From Nemertoderma westbladi (lineage: Eukaryota; Xenacoelomorpha; Nemertodermatida; Nemertodermatidae), in assembly GCA_032718475.1 (NCBI GenBank), contig JAUCBJ010005441.1, forward strand, positions 1-64,000: 64,000 nt of DNA, given 5' to 3'. The number at the start of each line of letters is the position of its first letter. Positions within the stretch are counted from its first letter, which is position 1. The notes below the pieces were generated by a model that was not told the DNA's origin, ran no database searches, and was given only the letters and a program-made list of their open reading frames with translations. Shown piece after piece: positions 23,456 to 32,786 of this stretch. The position numbers were made by a program, and so were the translations under genes.

Positions 23456-23692
23456 CAAAGCAAAAGCAAACAGTCGGCCGAAGCCGGAGGCGACCCGAAG
23501 GCTCCTCTTTCGATAGCTGCTACCCGAGGGTATGGGTGGGCGCTACTCCTATCCCAAGCTACTTCTATTTAACTGGTACTCATTTTATCGACCCCAGTGG
23601 ATGAAAGGCTGAGTTGAGTGGACCCTGGCGGGGCTGAACCTACAACTATTAGATTGCAGGCCCGGCGCTCAACCAAATGAGCTACCCCGCCT
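23456..23692 (-). mobile_element. tRNA-derived SINE with 10-bp target duplication
   Basis: On the minus strand it starts with a tRNA-like head, GCGGGGTAGCTCATTTGG (A box) and GGTTCAGCCCCG (B box), then a body with GGTCGATAAAATGAGTACC, a word I know from invertebrate SINEs including those of cephalopods, and ends TTTGCTTTTGCTTTG. AAGGAGAGAG flanks both sides (23446-23455 and 23693-23702). Confidence 0.8.
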
Positions 23693-24298
23693 AAGGAGAG
23701 AGAAAGAAATTAAATGGTGTTACTTAATTTTAGTTTTTTTTAATTTGTTATAACTTCTATAACAGCAAGTTTTTTAGCCTCTTAAGGAAAACTGATTAAA
23801 GGACTAGCTCTTAAAGAGTCGTCAAGTTTATTCCATTCTAGTGGCCCTTGAAATTTTGCGGATCTTTTAGTGACTTCCAAACGCGCGCTGGGCAAGTTAA
23901 AATTACCCCTAGATGCTGAACGAGTATTGTAGTGTAGATTTAACGAAAAGATGAGATAATGGGTGCTTTGAGTTTTTACTAATATCGTACATTAACCCAC
24001 ATATGTTATATCTATACAATTAATAAATTAATTACCCGGTAATATTAATTTGGTTATGTGTTTATTAATTCGTTCCTATTTTGTTATTGTTAATAATATA
24101 AGTTTGTTTACATTAATTTGTTTTGCTACATCGGTACTTTGTTAATTTAAAACGCAACTATTTTACAACTGTTCAAATCAGTTATCTCTCAATGTACTAA
24201 ATGACTGTCGAGAACCAGAGACCTATCCAGAGAATGTTATCTCATTAAGATTACGAAGTCATTCACATTGTGGGAGGGGGAGAGATGGTATATATAAT

Positions 24299-24510
24299 GC
24301 AGGACATTGCTTTCGCCGTGGGGCCCAGCCAGTGCACAATCTTGTGCTTTGGCTGCCTAATGGAGTGAATAAGCACGGTGGACAGCCATGACTTTATTGA
24401 GACGCATCTTAAATGACACTGGCCTTGAAGATGCGGATAATCTCGCGAAAGTCATGGGGGATAGGGAGTTGTGGCGGTGCAATTTTGTCGAAAAGCCGGC
24501 ACAGCATTCT
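24299..24510 (+). pseudogene. 3' end of the RTE-like element (copy 3)
   Basis: Starts at GCAGGACATTGCTTTCGCCG and matches the minus-strand end of the copy at 59644-60692. It encodes the RTE C-terminus, including DTGLEDADNLAKVMGDRELW, followed by the 3' tail. A palindrome follows directly. Confidence 0.75.
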
Positions 24511-24599
24511 GCATGCTGCATTGCAGCCGCATTATATATATTTCATTACATATATTATATGTAATGAAATATATATAATGCGGCTGCAATGCAGCATGC
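24511..24599. repeat. Perfect 89-bp palindrome at an RTE 3' end
   Basis: Bases 24511-24554 are exactly complementary to 24556-24599 around a single central base. The outer part is RTE 3' tail sequence (GCATGCTGCATTGCAGCCGC) present in both orientations; the centre is AT-rich. Confidence 0.9.
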
Positions 24600-24738
24600 C
24601 GATAGCTGCAGTATATATTATATTGGTATATGTTATGAAACTTTTAGTATTTTACAGATAAATAAACTCAAAAAATGTATAAGAATCAATAAAGCTTAGT
24701 TAGTTACTTCTCAATAAAAATATAGTATTTACCGGTAC

Positions 24739-24912
24739 CTAGCAACGATATGGCCTGGAATCCCTCAATATCGACTGTAATGATCCCGAGGTCCTTCAGC
24801 TGTTGGTTCCCCTCCTCGGCCAGTAACTTAAGTTTCAGAGCGGCGCTGCGAGGTAACGTCAGATGAACCCGGATGCTGTTCCAAGGCTCAACGTTGTTGA
24901 GTGCGAAATTAT
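24739..24912 (-). CDS. NCOA6: NCOA6 exon 2 (conserved N-terminal domain)
   Basis: Acceptor TTACCACGCAG, donor GTACCG. It encodes 58 residues with VEPWNSIRVHLTLPR and GNQQLKDLGIITVDIEG. These align with the human NCOA6 N-terminal domain (VEPWNS, NQQLRDLGIL, IEGEGAI), the clearest homology in the gene. Phases 1 and 1 fit exons 1 and 3. No frame longer than the exon exists, so single-frame searches miss it. Confidence 0.92.
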
Positions 24913-25475
24913 CTGCGTGGTAATCAAATTAATTAACAGTAAGTAAATCAACCGTTAAATGATGAAATTAACATTCAAATCCAAGAAGTGCCTTTTTGAG
25001 CTAGAAGAGCGGTTCCAAAATGTTACATTGAATTATTAACGGATTCTACTTTTTTATGTGAACTAATACGAGTGAGTGAGTACGGTACGTACATACATAT
25101 GGAGAGAAATATGTCTATGTAGGCTGTTGGCATTTTAATTAGACCAAGTTGTGTAAGTTTAGTGTATTTTATTCCAAAATGTATACATTTTACTGAAAAT
25201 AACAAACTAAAAATCACCATACAAACTATATATCGATGAGAAAGGTTTGCTTTTCCTCATAATGGAATTCTGGAATCCATGTACTGTACACTATCACTAA
25301 TCGAATAATTATCATTTTAATAGGCCTATATTTTTTTTATATATAACCTCAATGGCTTTTGAGGTTTTAAAATACAAAGATACAGTAGATAACTACTGAT
25401 ACAAAGATACATGTATGAGTATAACATATTTAAAAAAAACGAATACACACAAATATCGACTGAAAAACGACATTA

Positions 25476-26400
25476 CACCATGACCCAGAATATAGTGTCG
25501 TAATTCAGTGACACCCCCCCCCCCCCTAATTTTTCTACAAATCGTAATGAGATTGCATGAAATTTGAAACAGAGATAGTTTCACCTCCCGACCACTGACT
25601 GGGTGAGCCAGAATTTTTATTTTCAATCTTTAGCTACAAGCGTTTAAAAAAGTGTCTCTAGCAATATTTCACCAGTTACACCGCAGTTATTATTCTACCT
25701 TAAAGCTGTTTGTTGGTACCAATGGAAAGCTGGTCATGTAAGGATTCCAAATATGTAACACAATTTGAATTTCGTTGAAAAATAGCTGAGATATGAGCGT
25801 TCAAATATTGCATGGTTTTGCAACGACGCAAGGCTATTTTATTCTATTAATAAATAAACCATATTCTGGAACATTTTTTAAATGTATGAATAGCTACGTA
25901 ATAGTATGATTAAAGATGTAATGCATTGTTGCCCAGCTACGTATTTGGATAAACAAAATATTCCAGATTATGATGCATTTATTAAATAGAATAAAATAGC
26001 CCCGCGCAGGTGCATAACCATGCAACATTTGAACGCCCATATCTTAGCTATTTTTCAACGAAATTCAAATTGTTTTACATATTTGAAATCCTTGCAGGGC
26101 CAGCTTTCCATTGCTACAAACAAACAGCTATTAAGGTAGAAGAATAACTGCGGTGTAACTGGTGTAATATCGCTGGAGACACTTGTTTTAAACGCTTGTA
26201 ACAAGAATGATTGAAAGCAAATAAAAAAGGAAAAGGAAAAGAAAGAAAAGCAAAAATAAAAATTCTGGCTCACCCAGTCAGTGGTCGGGAGGTGAAACTA
26301 TCTCTGTATCAAATTTCATGCAATCTCATTAAGATTTGTAGAAAAATTAGGGGGGGGGGGCGTGTCACTGAATTACGACACTATATTCTGAGACATGGTG
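25476..26400. mobile_element. Foldback element of about 925 bp, TA target site
   Basis: The whole element is a near-palindrome: the left end CACCATGACCCAGAATATAG is matched at the right by CTATATTCTGAGACATGGTG, followed inward by a C13 tract (25514-25526) and a G11 tract (26350-26360), then GTCAGTGGTCGGGAGGTGAA-type words in both arms. TA flanks both ends, suggesting a Tc1/mariner-type MITE. No transposase. Confidence 0.7.
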
Positions 26401-26439
26401 TATATATATAATTGGGGAGAGTTAATAAGACGGACGAAG

Positions 26440-26930
26440 GAAGGTCGACACCGCCACCCACAAACAGAAAAATAAATAAAATCTTACGAGCTTTCTGCCT
26501 CAAGTAGAGGCCTTCTTCAGGTATATATAATAGAGAATAAGCATATTAGAGCAACATACAGACATATCAAATCTAAGAATTTAAATTTACCGCCCTAAAT
26601 ATTAAAGCGACCATGCAATATAAAGAAATAATGTACAGTAAAGTAGTTAAGTGAAATGTCATGTATGGTGGGTGTGGGCTGAAAAATATAATGGTGGAAG
26701 GTTACCAAAAATATAAAAGAATAGCAGAGTAATTGCGGTTGAGTTCGACATCGCGGGGCGATTGTATGACGGTTTTACCGAATCCGAAACCTCGTATGTA
26801 TGCAGTTTCTTTTAGAATACGTAGACGACGATTAGTTTCGGAGCAAATGGGTTTAGCCATCAAGAAGTTTACGTTATGTATGATGGCGATGGAATTTGAA
26901 AGCTGAATCATTCTTAGAAGAGTTGCTGCC
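26440..26930 (-). pseudogene. 3' fragment of a Penelope-like element
   Basis: On the minus strand, about 70 codons before a stop at 26702 resemble the end of a GIY-YIG endonuclease domain (SNSIAIIHN, NRRLRILKETAYIR, DVELNRNYS). The 3' tail contains CTGAAGAAGGCCTCTACTTG then AGGCAGAAAGC (26488-26520). This looks like a mutated hammerhead ribozyme core (CTGATGA and CGAAA changed to CTGAAGA and CAGAAA), which Penelope-like elements are known to carry. The 5' part is replaced by unrelated repeat DNA. Confidence 0.6.
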
Positions 26931-26934
26931 GGGT

Positions 26935-27062
26935 GCGGTTCGATTCGCCCCTCGACCTTTTCACCCCAAGTCGATTCGCCCCACATTTTTGGGGCATATG
27001 GACCTGGGGCGAATCGACTTGGACTGTTGACCGATTCGCCCACCTTCCAAGACCTTCGCCCC
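26935..27062. repeat. GATTCGCCC-type repeat with inverted copies
   Basis: CCAAGTCGATTCGCCCCAC (26966) is inverted as GGGGCGAATCGACTTGG (ending 27021). Further GATTCGCCC words surround it. A short MITE-like unit. Confidence 0.6.
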
Positions 27063-27239
27063 AGATGATATTATTGAATGTTTTACTAATATTCTTTTTA
27101 GGTACAATGATATTAGCACGACACTGCCCAAATCAGATAACTGAATAAAGAGGATTGTGTGTGGTTGAGTGCTGAGCCCGTGAATTGTTTAGGCTATAAT
27201 CTAGCAGACTATAGGTAATATTAAACATTAAACACTTAC

Positions 27240-27354
27240 CGAATCTGCACAATCCCTTAAGTTTTCCAACAACGTCACTCAGCCTTTCCAAACCATCTCC
27301 ATAATAATCACCATCATACGAAACTTTGACCTTAACAGGCTCTTTAAGCCGCAT
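27240..27354 (-). CDS. NCOA6: NCOA6 exon 1 (start codon)
   Basis: ATG at 27354, then 38 codons (MRLKEPVKVKVSYDGDYYGD onward) and a strong donor, GTAAGT. It ends in phase 1 and joins exon 2 through an Asp codon. The pattern of a short beta-like stretch, an acidic turn and a Leu-rich helix (LERLSDVVGKLKGL) matches the segment just before VEPWNS in vertebrate NCOA6. Vertebrates have about 45 more residues before this, so an upstream coding exon is possible. Confidence 0.8.
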
Positions 27355-27362
27355 TTCACAAT

Positions 27363-28345
27363 TGCATCCTTTTAACTATCGGGATCATCAACTGAACAAT
27401 ATATTACCAGAACAAGTAGGTCTATCTAAATATGTATTTATGGATCAATAATATTATACATTATATTAAGCGATAGTCTAAATGTTGTGATATGCTGATA
27501 TGTAAGTTCCGTACCTGTATGCACTATGCTGCTATGTGGCATGTAGGTATGAGTACCGCATCAGTGTTGTGTGTGAGTATATTCAGTGCAGATACCGCAA
27601 TGCGACGAATATAGACTATAAAGCCTATATTGTATATACAGTAGGCCTATACACTATATAGAAATATATGCAGAACTGTAGGTAGAGTGTAGAGTAGACC
27701 TATCCTATATATTACATATATATATATTACATTAGCGGCATGGAAGCTATTACTTACTGACTTAGCACTGTCTGACTGCCACAGGGTTACGGCATGCTGG
27801 CATCCACAGAGCGCACACCATCAGGGATGGATACAAATTTGTTTTGTAATAGGTACACGACAGGAGCACTCAGCAAGGGCCAGGCTGCAAATGAGGTGCA
27901 AAATCCCAACGTGTTGGACCCGGACTTTAAATAGTGCGTGATAAAAGTGCGTGGAATTTAAATACAAGTCGCGCAAATGAGAGAAAAACACAAGATAGCG
28001 CGGAAATCTGTGCAAAACATAAAAAGTGCGCAATGGAGGAAAAAACAAAAAGTGCAAAGATTATCTAACAGTCTGCAGTTATCTTAAAGGGCATATGCAG
28101 CTAGGTCTTTTTTCTACCACTGCTAAAAAAAACAATAAAAGTAAATCAAATTTGGCACTACCGGTACTGGTATTTCATTAAAATTCGGTCAGACGAATCT
28201 GTTCAAAAAAATCCAAAAAGAAAAATAAAATGAAAAAATAGTACAGTAGGCCTACGGCAATCCTACAAACTAATGCAAAAACTATACAAACAAGTGCAAA
28301 ACGTGTGTGTACAAATATAAGTACAAAAATAATGTAAGTGTAGGG
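27363..28345. other. Upstream flank of NCOA6, no gene seen
   Basis: AT-rich DNA with TAGGCCTA words and short TATA runs (27715-27735). No TIR pair or open frame of interest. Confidence 0.4.
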
Positions 28346-28348
28346 GTA

Positions 28349-28590
28349 GGCCTGGTCCAAATCGTCCGGACCGAGACCGGGCCAGTCCCGGTCCACTGAA
28401 CCTAAAACCCGGTCGGTCCAATTTTTGGTCGGTCCAATTTTTGCCCGGTCCATTAAGAAAATTCCTAAAACCCGGTCCATAACAGCATAACGCAGTCCCA
28501 AAAATGAAATGACTAAAACCCGGTCTCGGTCTTAAAGTTAAAATGTCTAAAACCCGGTCCCAAAATCCCGGCCCGGTCCAATTTTTTTTA
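28349..28590 (+). repeat. CCCGGTCC-rich repeat, left copy
   Basis: Short units around CTAAAACCCGGTCC. The same sequence in inverse orientation occupies about 32270-32450 (shared words GACCGAGACCGG and AAGACCGAGACCGGGT). The two may be ends of one 4-kb element or separate insertions. Confidence 0.6.
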
Positions 28591-29484
28591 TCTTTATTTT
28601 ACCGTAGGTCTACACAGTATAGTTTATAGATACAAGCAGGTAACTAAATTCGATCCTAAGCGTACTTACAGACTTATACAGTATCGTGGCTGGGAAATTA
28701 GAAATGGGATCTTCCGGCGAATTTATATCCAAGGCACACATACAGTAGATCCTAGACGAACTTTAACTGCTTAAGACAAACTTTAAGGCAAACTTAGATA
28801 CAAGGCGAACTTAGATCCTACAGTAGGTGAACTTCTGGTAAATTTAGACGTTGGCGAACTTAGATGTTGGATGAACTTAGCTTAGATCCAAAGCGAACCT
28901 AAATCCATGGTGAACTTAGACCTGCTGAAAGTCGATCTGGGAAGAAATTAGATCAACGACAAACTTAGAGGCAACTGAACTGATGAGACGCCTTTTTCCA
29001 TTTCTGAACAAAAATAATATTAAAACATTAAAATTATTCGGTAGCATAATATTTATCATAATACAGTACGATATCCATCCCTTCCTCCCAGACTGAGAAC
29101 ATAAACTAACACTTAAAATCTATTGTGTATTATCTCCTTTAGCAGCTACATCTGTATATTGCTGTTATAGTTTGGTTGTCAGTTGTTTTGTTTGTGCTAA
29201 TTCTATTCTGTATATTTTCATTCAAAATATAACATATTATAAGTAACATTAATGAAATTAGTGAAAAGACATACCGGTACTATTTTTATAGATTAGTGGT
29301 ATTATTAGAGACAATAAGATTATAAGAAACAAGAAGAATATTTGTTTATTTCGTTGAACGACTTTGTGCCAAATACTTCTAATAAACGACGTGGTTTAGG
29401 AAATTTGAGGGATCTATCACATTTGATATTATTACTTTCTGCTTTTTGAGAAAGGGGGGGGGGGGGGGGGGGGGGCTCAAGCAA

Positions 29485-29894
29485 AAACGACCGGGTCGAA
29501 CATTTTGCGGGTTCTGGTTCCGGGTCTGGGTCAACACTTGTGATATCAAAAATGATTAAAAAAAATCGGAAAAAATGATAAATCAAAAGAAAAAAAAATC
29601 GAAAATGTAAAAAGAAAAAAATCGAAAATGTAAGAAGATGCTACTACTACCTGACTACCTACTGCTTTAGGCAACTTTGTGTACTGGTCCCTACGTATAT
29701 ACAGATATAGGTATATATGTCAAACAGGCAGACAGGCTTGTCATTCTCATTCATGCAAATTGCTTAATTTTAATAAAACCCAGTACCCGGCGTCTTTTTT
29801 GCCGGGTCCGGGTCACCCAAACCCGGCCCGGGTTTGAACCAGCCCGGGTTTGAACCGGCCTGGGTTTGAACCCGGCTGGGTTAACCGGTCGTTT
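29485..29894. mobile_element. CCGGGT-rich MITE, copy 1
   Basis: Starts AAACGACCGGGT and ends with the inverse AACCGGTCGTTT. The interior words GTCGAACATTTTGC, TCAACACTTGTGATATCAAA and CCCAGTACCCGGCGTC are shared in the same order with the copy at 31047-31460. A G22 tract (29454-29475) lies just upstream. Confidence 0.65.
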
Positions 29895-29990
29895 ACTAGT
29901 CTCATTTAAAGGAGCAGGTTAGTACTGTAGTAAAGGAGTAGGTTACATAACCGTGGTGGGGGAACCAAACAATAAACGAATGCTAGTAAC

Positions 29991-30797
29991 TAGGGCTCGA
30001 TCGGAGCTCCGGCCTCCGGCTACGGCTCCGGCCATTTTGGCACCTCCGGCTCCTGCTCCGGCTCCGGTAAAAATATTGCCGGAGTTAATTTTTTAATAAA
30101 GTATTATATTTCGTGCGTATTCTAATCTGAACAATTATTTAACACTATAAGTACTGTAGTACAGCTTCAATATCAAGTATAATCTGATAATACTGCAGTA
30201 TTTACTTAAAGTCAATGACTGACTGTACTGTAGTACTGGTACTGGCCAGCTGGCTGACTAGCAGACTATTACAGATAGGCCCTACTTTAAAAATTGTAAA
30301 TGATATGATTGTATACTGTCAGACTGTACCACTGCAGCCATTTACTGCTGTCATGCCAGCATACTGTACTGCAGTACTGGTACACGCTGACACGTACGGT
30401 AGGCTACCCACAGTACACACCTCTACCACAGTTAGACAGTTAGCGAGTTAGGTACTGTAGGTAATTTTTAGCCGTCAGCGTCAGGCCGTCGCCGTCAGCA
30501 TCAGGTCAGGCCGTCGCCGCCAGCGTCAGGGGTCAGGCCGTCTGTCCGTGATAAATTAATTACTTAAATTTTAAATTGAAAATTCGTAAATCTATAAATT
30601 ATGAATTTAATTAGACCTACAGTATGATTGATTATGAGCGATTGGCGAACGATAACCATACTTTATTTTTTTTTAAATAAATAATTAAATTTTTAAAATT
30701 TTTGAAAAACTCCGGCTCCTGCTCCGGCTCCGGCCAAATTGTCCAACTCTGGCTCCGGCTCCGGCTCCGGCCAAATCCCAACTCCGATCGAGCCCTA
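29991..30797. mobile_element. hAT-like non-autonomous element, 8-bp target duplication
   Basis: CTAGTAAC flanks both sides (29983-29990 and 30798-30805). The TIR is TAGGGCTCGATCGGAG. CTCCGGCTC repeats sit at both ends, and GCCGTCAGCGTCAGG repeats at about 30470-30545. The flanking DNA recurs without the insert near 32140-32270, an empty-site paralogue. No transposase. Confidence 0.82.
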
Positions 30798-31046
30798 CTA
30801 GTAACACATGTGTTTGTACACGTCTTTTGGTCTTTGTTTTGTAATCACCCATTCCAGCGAATTAATATCTCGCCTCAAAGTTAAATTATCAATGAAGGGT
30901 GAAGGGAATCTTTTAATGACACCGTATTCAAACTAACCCACTAACTTAATCTGTAAAGTGCTGCTTCCAGGCTTCCTGCTTCGCTGCTTGTAGCTTTGCT
31001 ATACTCTTTGTTTGTATGTATAGTAGCCCAATACCATAGTGGATTA

Positions 31047-31460
31047 TAAACAACAGGGTCGAACATTTTGCCAGGTCCGGTTCCGTGTCTGACTCAAAAA
31101 GGCAGGGTCCGGTTCCGGGTCAACACTTGTGATATCAAAAATAATACAAATAAAAAAAATCGAAAAAAAATGATAAATCAAAAGAAAAAAAAATTAAAAA
31201 CAAAATCGAAAATGATATAAAATGTAAGAAGATGCTACTATCTGACTATATACTACCTGACTACCTACTTACTGCTTTAGGCAACTTTGTGTACTGGTAC
31301 CTACGTGTATAGGTATGTCAAACAGGCTTGTCATTCTCATTCACACAAATTTCTTAATTTTAATAAAACCCAGTACCCGGCGTCTTTTTTGCCGGGTCCG
31401 GGCCACCCAAACACGGCCCGGGTTTGAACCCGGCCCGGTTAACCAGTCGTTTACTAATAG
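31047..31460. mobile_element. CCGGGT-rich MITE, copy 2
   Basis: Second copy of the 29485-29894 element in the same orientation, ending GGTTAACCAGTCGTTT. The ends are slightly mutated (AAACAACAGGGT). Confidence 0.65.
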
Positions 31461-32269
31461 TGGAGGAGTTACATTCCCATCATAGTTAGCAATGAAGCTA
31501 AAAATAGCTCAATACAGTAGGTGGTAGACAACACTTCATCTTGTGAGATGGGTTAGACCTATAATGCGGGTCATGTTCCCACGGAAGTATCTTCCAGTTT
31601 TATCACTCAATAACTAAAAACGTTCGTTGGGAAAGAAAGCTTTATAAATCAGGGGCGGGGGTCAATAAGCTGCTGTTGATATTAATAATGGAGACATTAC
31701 AAACTTATGTAAATTGCTACAATATGCTAATGCTAGCTTGATCAATAACTATAAGTAAAGGGGGCCCTACAAGTAAACTGAAGTTATCAGAGAACGTGAG
31801 CTTGAAACAAAGGCAGACAGGCACAAATAAGATGATGATTAATAAGATGATTAATGTTTGTGCCTCTATTAATATTTTCGTCACTGATTAACATTTGAGA
31901 CCCCCAATGTCTGCGCACATCAATGTTTGTTTCCCTCACTGAATATGTGCACTGCATTGCATTGCGGTGCACTGCACACACTGTTGGTTACCCCAACACG
32001 CCTCTGTAACATGTTCCTTGACTAAACTGGACCTTTAAATGCCAACGGGACCTAATGCACTTTGGGACCTGTACAAAACAAAGAGGTAAAAGTCGCATTA
32101 GGTCCCAATGAGCATTAGGTCCCATTACAGCACTACCATTTAAAGGAGCAGGTTACAGGTGTGTTTTAGGGGAACCAAAACAATAAACTAAAGTTAACAC
32201 ATGTGTTTTTTACAGATCTTTAGTCTTTGGGTCTTTGGTTTTTGTTTTGTATTCACCCTTTAGTCATTT
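31461..32269. other. Repeat-rich intergenic DNA
   Basis: GCATTAGGTCCC-type words occur in both orientations at 32045-32125. The stretch 32133-32265 is a paralogue of the DNA flanking the hAT-like element at 29991. No gene seen. Confidence 0.4.
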
Positions 32270-32450
32270 TAACTTTAAGACCGAGACCGGGTTATAGTCA
32301 TTACATTTTTTGGACAGCGAGTTTATGGACCGGGTTTTAGGAATTATTGGGACCGGGTTTTAGGAATTTTCACGTGGACCGGGCAAAAATCGGACTGACC
32401 GGGATTTAGGTTCAGTGGACCGAGACCGGCCCGGGTTTTAGATGGTCCCC
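32270..32450 (-). repeat. CCCGGTCC-rich repeat, right (inverted) copy
   Basis: Inverse counterpart of 28349-28590, with units around GGACCGGGTTTTAG. Confidence 0.6.
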
Positions 32451-32526
32451 CTTCCTGGCACCTGGTAGGAGTTAACTACAGTTTACTCCACCACTCCACG
32501 TACAAGGTAGCAACATTAACAGATTA

Positions 32527-32549
32527 GGGGGGGGGGGGGGGGGGGGGGG
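32527..32549 (+). repeat. G23 tract
   Basis: The longest G run in the window. It is followed by CTCCTCCATCCTCCGCCATT, related to the AAATGGCGGAGGAG word next to other G tracts. Confidence 0.9.
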
Positions 32550-32786
32550 TACACAAGTCCCTACTAAAAGCAAAAGCTATATTTTTATTTACAAAACACA
32601 ACTCCTCCATCCTCCGCCATTTTTCAACCAATTTTAAGTTTTTGTTATCAAATGATAGCTAGTCCTAGTACAGCAGTAGACCTATCAAACGACAGTGGAT
32701 AGTCTGATAATGTTCTACTCTACTGTATAGTATACGTCTGTACGTGCAACATTTAATATTTTATTGTTATTCTGGCTGTCTGGCTA

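Larger units (their letters stand above)
6313..27354 (-). other. NCOA6: NCOA6-type coactivator gene span (seven coding exons)
   Basis: Gene-level entry. Coding exons: 27354-27240, 24912-24739, 22498-22356, 14905-14776, 8493-8304, 7115-6641 and 6441-6313. Phases at the junctions are 1, 1, 0, 1, 2, 0 and all agree, giving 451 codons plus TAG. NCOA6 (ASC-2/TRBP) is a nuclear coactivator that binds ligand-bound nuclear receptors through LxxLL boxes and joins the MLL3/MLL4 histone H3K4 methyltransferase complex. The product is far shorter than human NCOA6 (about 2060 residues), so further exons may lie beyond exon 7 or the gene may have a short form here. Introns hold most of the transposons and two satellites of the first 27 kb, and intron 4 holds FEN1 on the other strand. 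Confidence 0.85.

Noticed and set aside
23622-23692. Functional tRNA gene on the minus strand
   Set aside because: The anticodon stem does not pair, and the sequence continues into a SINE body with a target duplication.
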